Assembly (NCBI RefSeq): GCF_002088945.1
Contig: NZ_NCSU01000015.1
Coordinates: forward strand, 1-64,000
Origin: Henriciella pelagia
GTDB taxonomy: Bacteria > Pseudomonadota > Alphaproteobacteria > Caulobacterales > Hyphomonadaceae
DNA: 64,000 bases
Direction: 5' to 3'
This document shows, piece by piece, positions 62,803 to 64,000 of the stretch. The notes beneath the pieces are model-generated. The model was not told where the DNA came from. It was given only the letters and a program-made list of their open reading frames with translations, and made no database searches. A program made the position numbers and the translations under genes. Within the stretch, counting starts at the first letter, position 1; each line of letters begins with the position of its first letter.

Positions 62803-62879
62803 GGTTCGGTAGCTCAGCTGGTTAGAGCGCACGACTCATAATCGTGAGGTCGGGAGTTCAAGTCTCCCCCGAACCACCA
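62803..62879 (+). tRNA. tRNA-Met (CAU), elongator type
   Basis: A 77-nt tRNA with encoded CCA: acceptor GGTTCGG / CCGAACC, D arm GCTC-AGCTGGTTA-GAGC, anticodon loop CTCATAA, T arm GGGAG-TTCAAGT-CTCCC. U4-A69 in the acceptor argues for Met, not lysidine-modified Ile; the normal G1-C72 pair argues against initiator tRNA. Confidence 0.9.
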
Positions 62880-62961
62880 TTCCTTCCCGTGTTGCATAGT
62901 TTCCGGACGTCAGCTGCAGCTGATGCTGGCCCCTTCCACCTCGACAGCGTCCCAGACGGCT

Positions 62962-63456
62962 TTACCGCGGTGTCGTCTCCACCAGCCTGGACGCTGTGAT
63001 GGTGTCCGCACCGTCATTGAACAGCATCACGCAGACCTGCTCGTCCTCATCCACCTCAAACTCGAAGCTCTGGTTTCGAATGTCGGGATGATACCCGCCC
63101 AGAACCGCCATTTGGGACGCGTCGCTGGCAGGCCAGTTGGCCCTGAACCGGCAGGCCAGGGCATTTTCACTGCAGTTGAGAAAATCTAGGTGCGCCTGCT
63201 TCAGCGACGCATCGCTGATGCTTTGCGGCTTGTAGACGACCAGTGACACACTGCCGGATGCCGCAATGGAGACGCTCATGTCGCGATCGGAGGTGAAGGT
63301 CAGGCAATCGATCACGGTCTGGCGACCGACCTCGATCTCATCATCAATGAAAACGGAGGGGTTTGCCCGCAGGAAAACGTTGACGACAACCGGCACCAGA
63401 AAATAGATGGCCACCCCAGCCACGGCATAGATCAGCAACAGTTTCAACCGGTTCAT
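62962..63456 (-). CDS. Membrane-anchored hypothetical protein
   Basis: A 164-aa protein with one N-terminal membrane helix (LLLIYAVAGVAIYFLVPVVV) and a probably periplasmic domain of beta type with cysteines (DCLTF, NCSENALACRF, CVMLF). The segment TSDRDMSVSI with later VSLVV strands resembles part of the neighbour at 63511 (ASNRAMSISI, VSILLF), so both may share a domain. I do not recognise the family. Confidence 0.7.
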   Translation of the reverse strand: MNRLKLLLIYAVAGVAIYFLVPVVVNVFLRANPSVFIDDEIEVGRQTVIDCLTFTSDRDMSVSIAASGSVSLVVYKPQSISDASLKQAHLDFLNCSENALACRFRANWPASDASQMAVLGGYHPDIRNQSFEFEVDEDEQVCVMLFNDGADTITASRLVETTPR

Positions 63457-63510
63457 GTCTTAACCCCCAGAAGTTTCCACCCGCCCCTCATTGCGGCGGC
63501 CGTCCCAAAT

Positions 63511-63990
63511 TCATTCACCACAAGCGAGCTTGCCCGCCCGAAAGTCTGCGCTCGCCTCATCGAGATCGAACAGCAGTATCGACACCGTTGTGTCTGGCGG
63601 GTCTGCCACCCTGATTTCACGATCCCAGAGAATGCTGATGCTCATTGCGCGATTGGACGCCAGGTCGAGGTATTCGATGTTTCGGCTCTGATAGTTGTCC
63701 AGATCCGTCACGCGTTGCCCGCACCATTGCCAGCCGCGATAGTTCGCCCCTTCCGGCAGCCACGACTCATAGAGATCGAACGCCTTGCTCCGCCCCAGCT
63801 GCGTATCGTAGATACCACTGCTGATGAGATGCGGAGCGTCCTGGCCGGTCGCATTGGTGATCTTTGCCTGGTTGGAGACGAGGCTGACGGCCGAACCAGG
63901 AACTGGAATATCTCCCTCGACGAGGACAGGCGCTGTTCCACCCCCATCCGCGCATCCAGAGACTAACAGTATAGAGACAAAAACAGACAA
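63511..63990 (-). CDS. Hypothetical lipoprotein, start may lie beyond the window
   Basis: Up to 159 aa here, with a lipobox-like LLVSGC. Only 12 residues precede the Cys when read from TTG 63990, and the frame stays open to the window edge, so the true start is probably outside. The mature part has no known motif and ends in a Cys (KLACGE). It lies 54 nt upstream of the related membrane protein at 62962-63456. Confidence 0.65.
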   Translation of the reverse strand: MSVFVSILLVSGCADGGGTAPVLVEGDIPVPGSAVSLVSNQAKITNATGQDAPHLISSGIYDTQLGRSKAFDLYESWLPEGANYRGWQWCGQRVTDLDNYQSRNIEYLDLASNRAMSISILWDREIRVADPPDTTVSILLFDLDEASADFRAGKLACGE

Positions 63991-64000
63991 TACCCCACGC

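Noticed and set aside
1-64000. CRISPR arrays, rRNA genes, insertion sequences with transposases, prophage structural genes
   Set aside because: No evenly spaced repeats, rRNA segments, transposase or capsid-type proteins were seen on either strand.

Overview
The window looks like chromosome of a marine-type alphaproteobacterium, most likely Hyphomonadaceae or a near relative. Reasons: a dnaG-rpoD pair on one strand, carB followed by greA, a DnaG whose zinc ligands are all replaced (an alphaproteobacterial habit), two large TonB-dependent receptors, a TonB receptor/TPR-sulfotransferase pair, a DUF-type ELM1 protein, and GC-rich third codon positions. The placement is inferred from gene content, not from a database search.

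Region 1, bases 1-18.3 kb: a catabolic cluster. Minus strand: TonB receptor, gentisate-dioxygenase-like cupin, DapA-family lyase, and an SDR fused to an ABM domain. A second minus-strand pair holds a berberine-bridge-type flavin oxidase and a lipoprotein metallo-beta-lactamase-fold hydrolase. Plus strand: FAH-family hydrolase, flavin-reductase-like protein, succinate-semialdehyde-type dehydrogenase, MFS transporter, a LysR regulator, two CMD/AhpD-like proteins, an SDR, a thioredoxin-reductase paralogue and a small NrtS-like membrane protein. A TetR gene sits in the middle. Related 16-bp elements (consensus about YAACCGANCGACTACA) lie before the TonB operon, the flavin-oxidase operon and the TetR/FAH divergent promoter, suggesting one local regulon for uptake, oxidation, ring or side-chain cleavage and entry into central metabolism of an aromatic or ketone-like compound. 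The substrate is not determined.

Region 2, 18.3-20.6 kb: a small ORF and a large serine recombinase whose last codons are read from the antisense strand of a CAU-anticodon tRNA gene, its stop lying in the anticodon loop. This marks a tRNA attachment site, and the catabolic cluster may belong to an island with its other end outside the window.

Region 3, 20.7-40.6 kb: mostly housekeeping genes: SIMPL protein, panD, a DASS transporter, VOC proteins, YjbQ, a YpfJ-type zinc metallopeptidase, a SufR-like regulator beside an O-acetylhomoserine sulfhydrylase, a GIY-YIG protein, a transglutaminase remnant cut by a palindromic repeat, rpoD, dnaG, a secreted caspase-TPR protein, yqeY, carA, a 2OG-Fe(II) oxygenase that seems to start at CTG inside the carA stop, and a BCCT transporter.

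Region 4, 40.6-64 kb: TonB receptor plus TPR-sulfotransferase, M48 protease, PqiA-like protein, glyoxalase-II-like hydrolase, two tandem TadG-like proteins, lipoproteins, carB-greA, two REP-like hairpins, ELM1-like protein, CDF zinc exporter, the housekeeping trxB, Sel1 and TPR proteins, an LhgO-like oxidase, a second CAU tRNA and two envelope proteins at the right edge.
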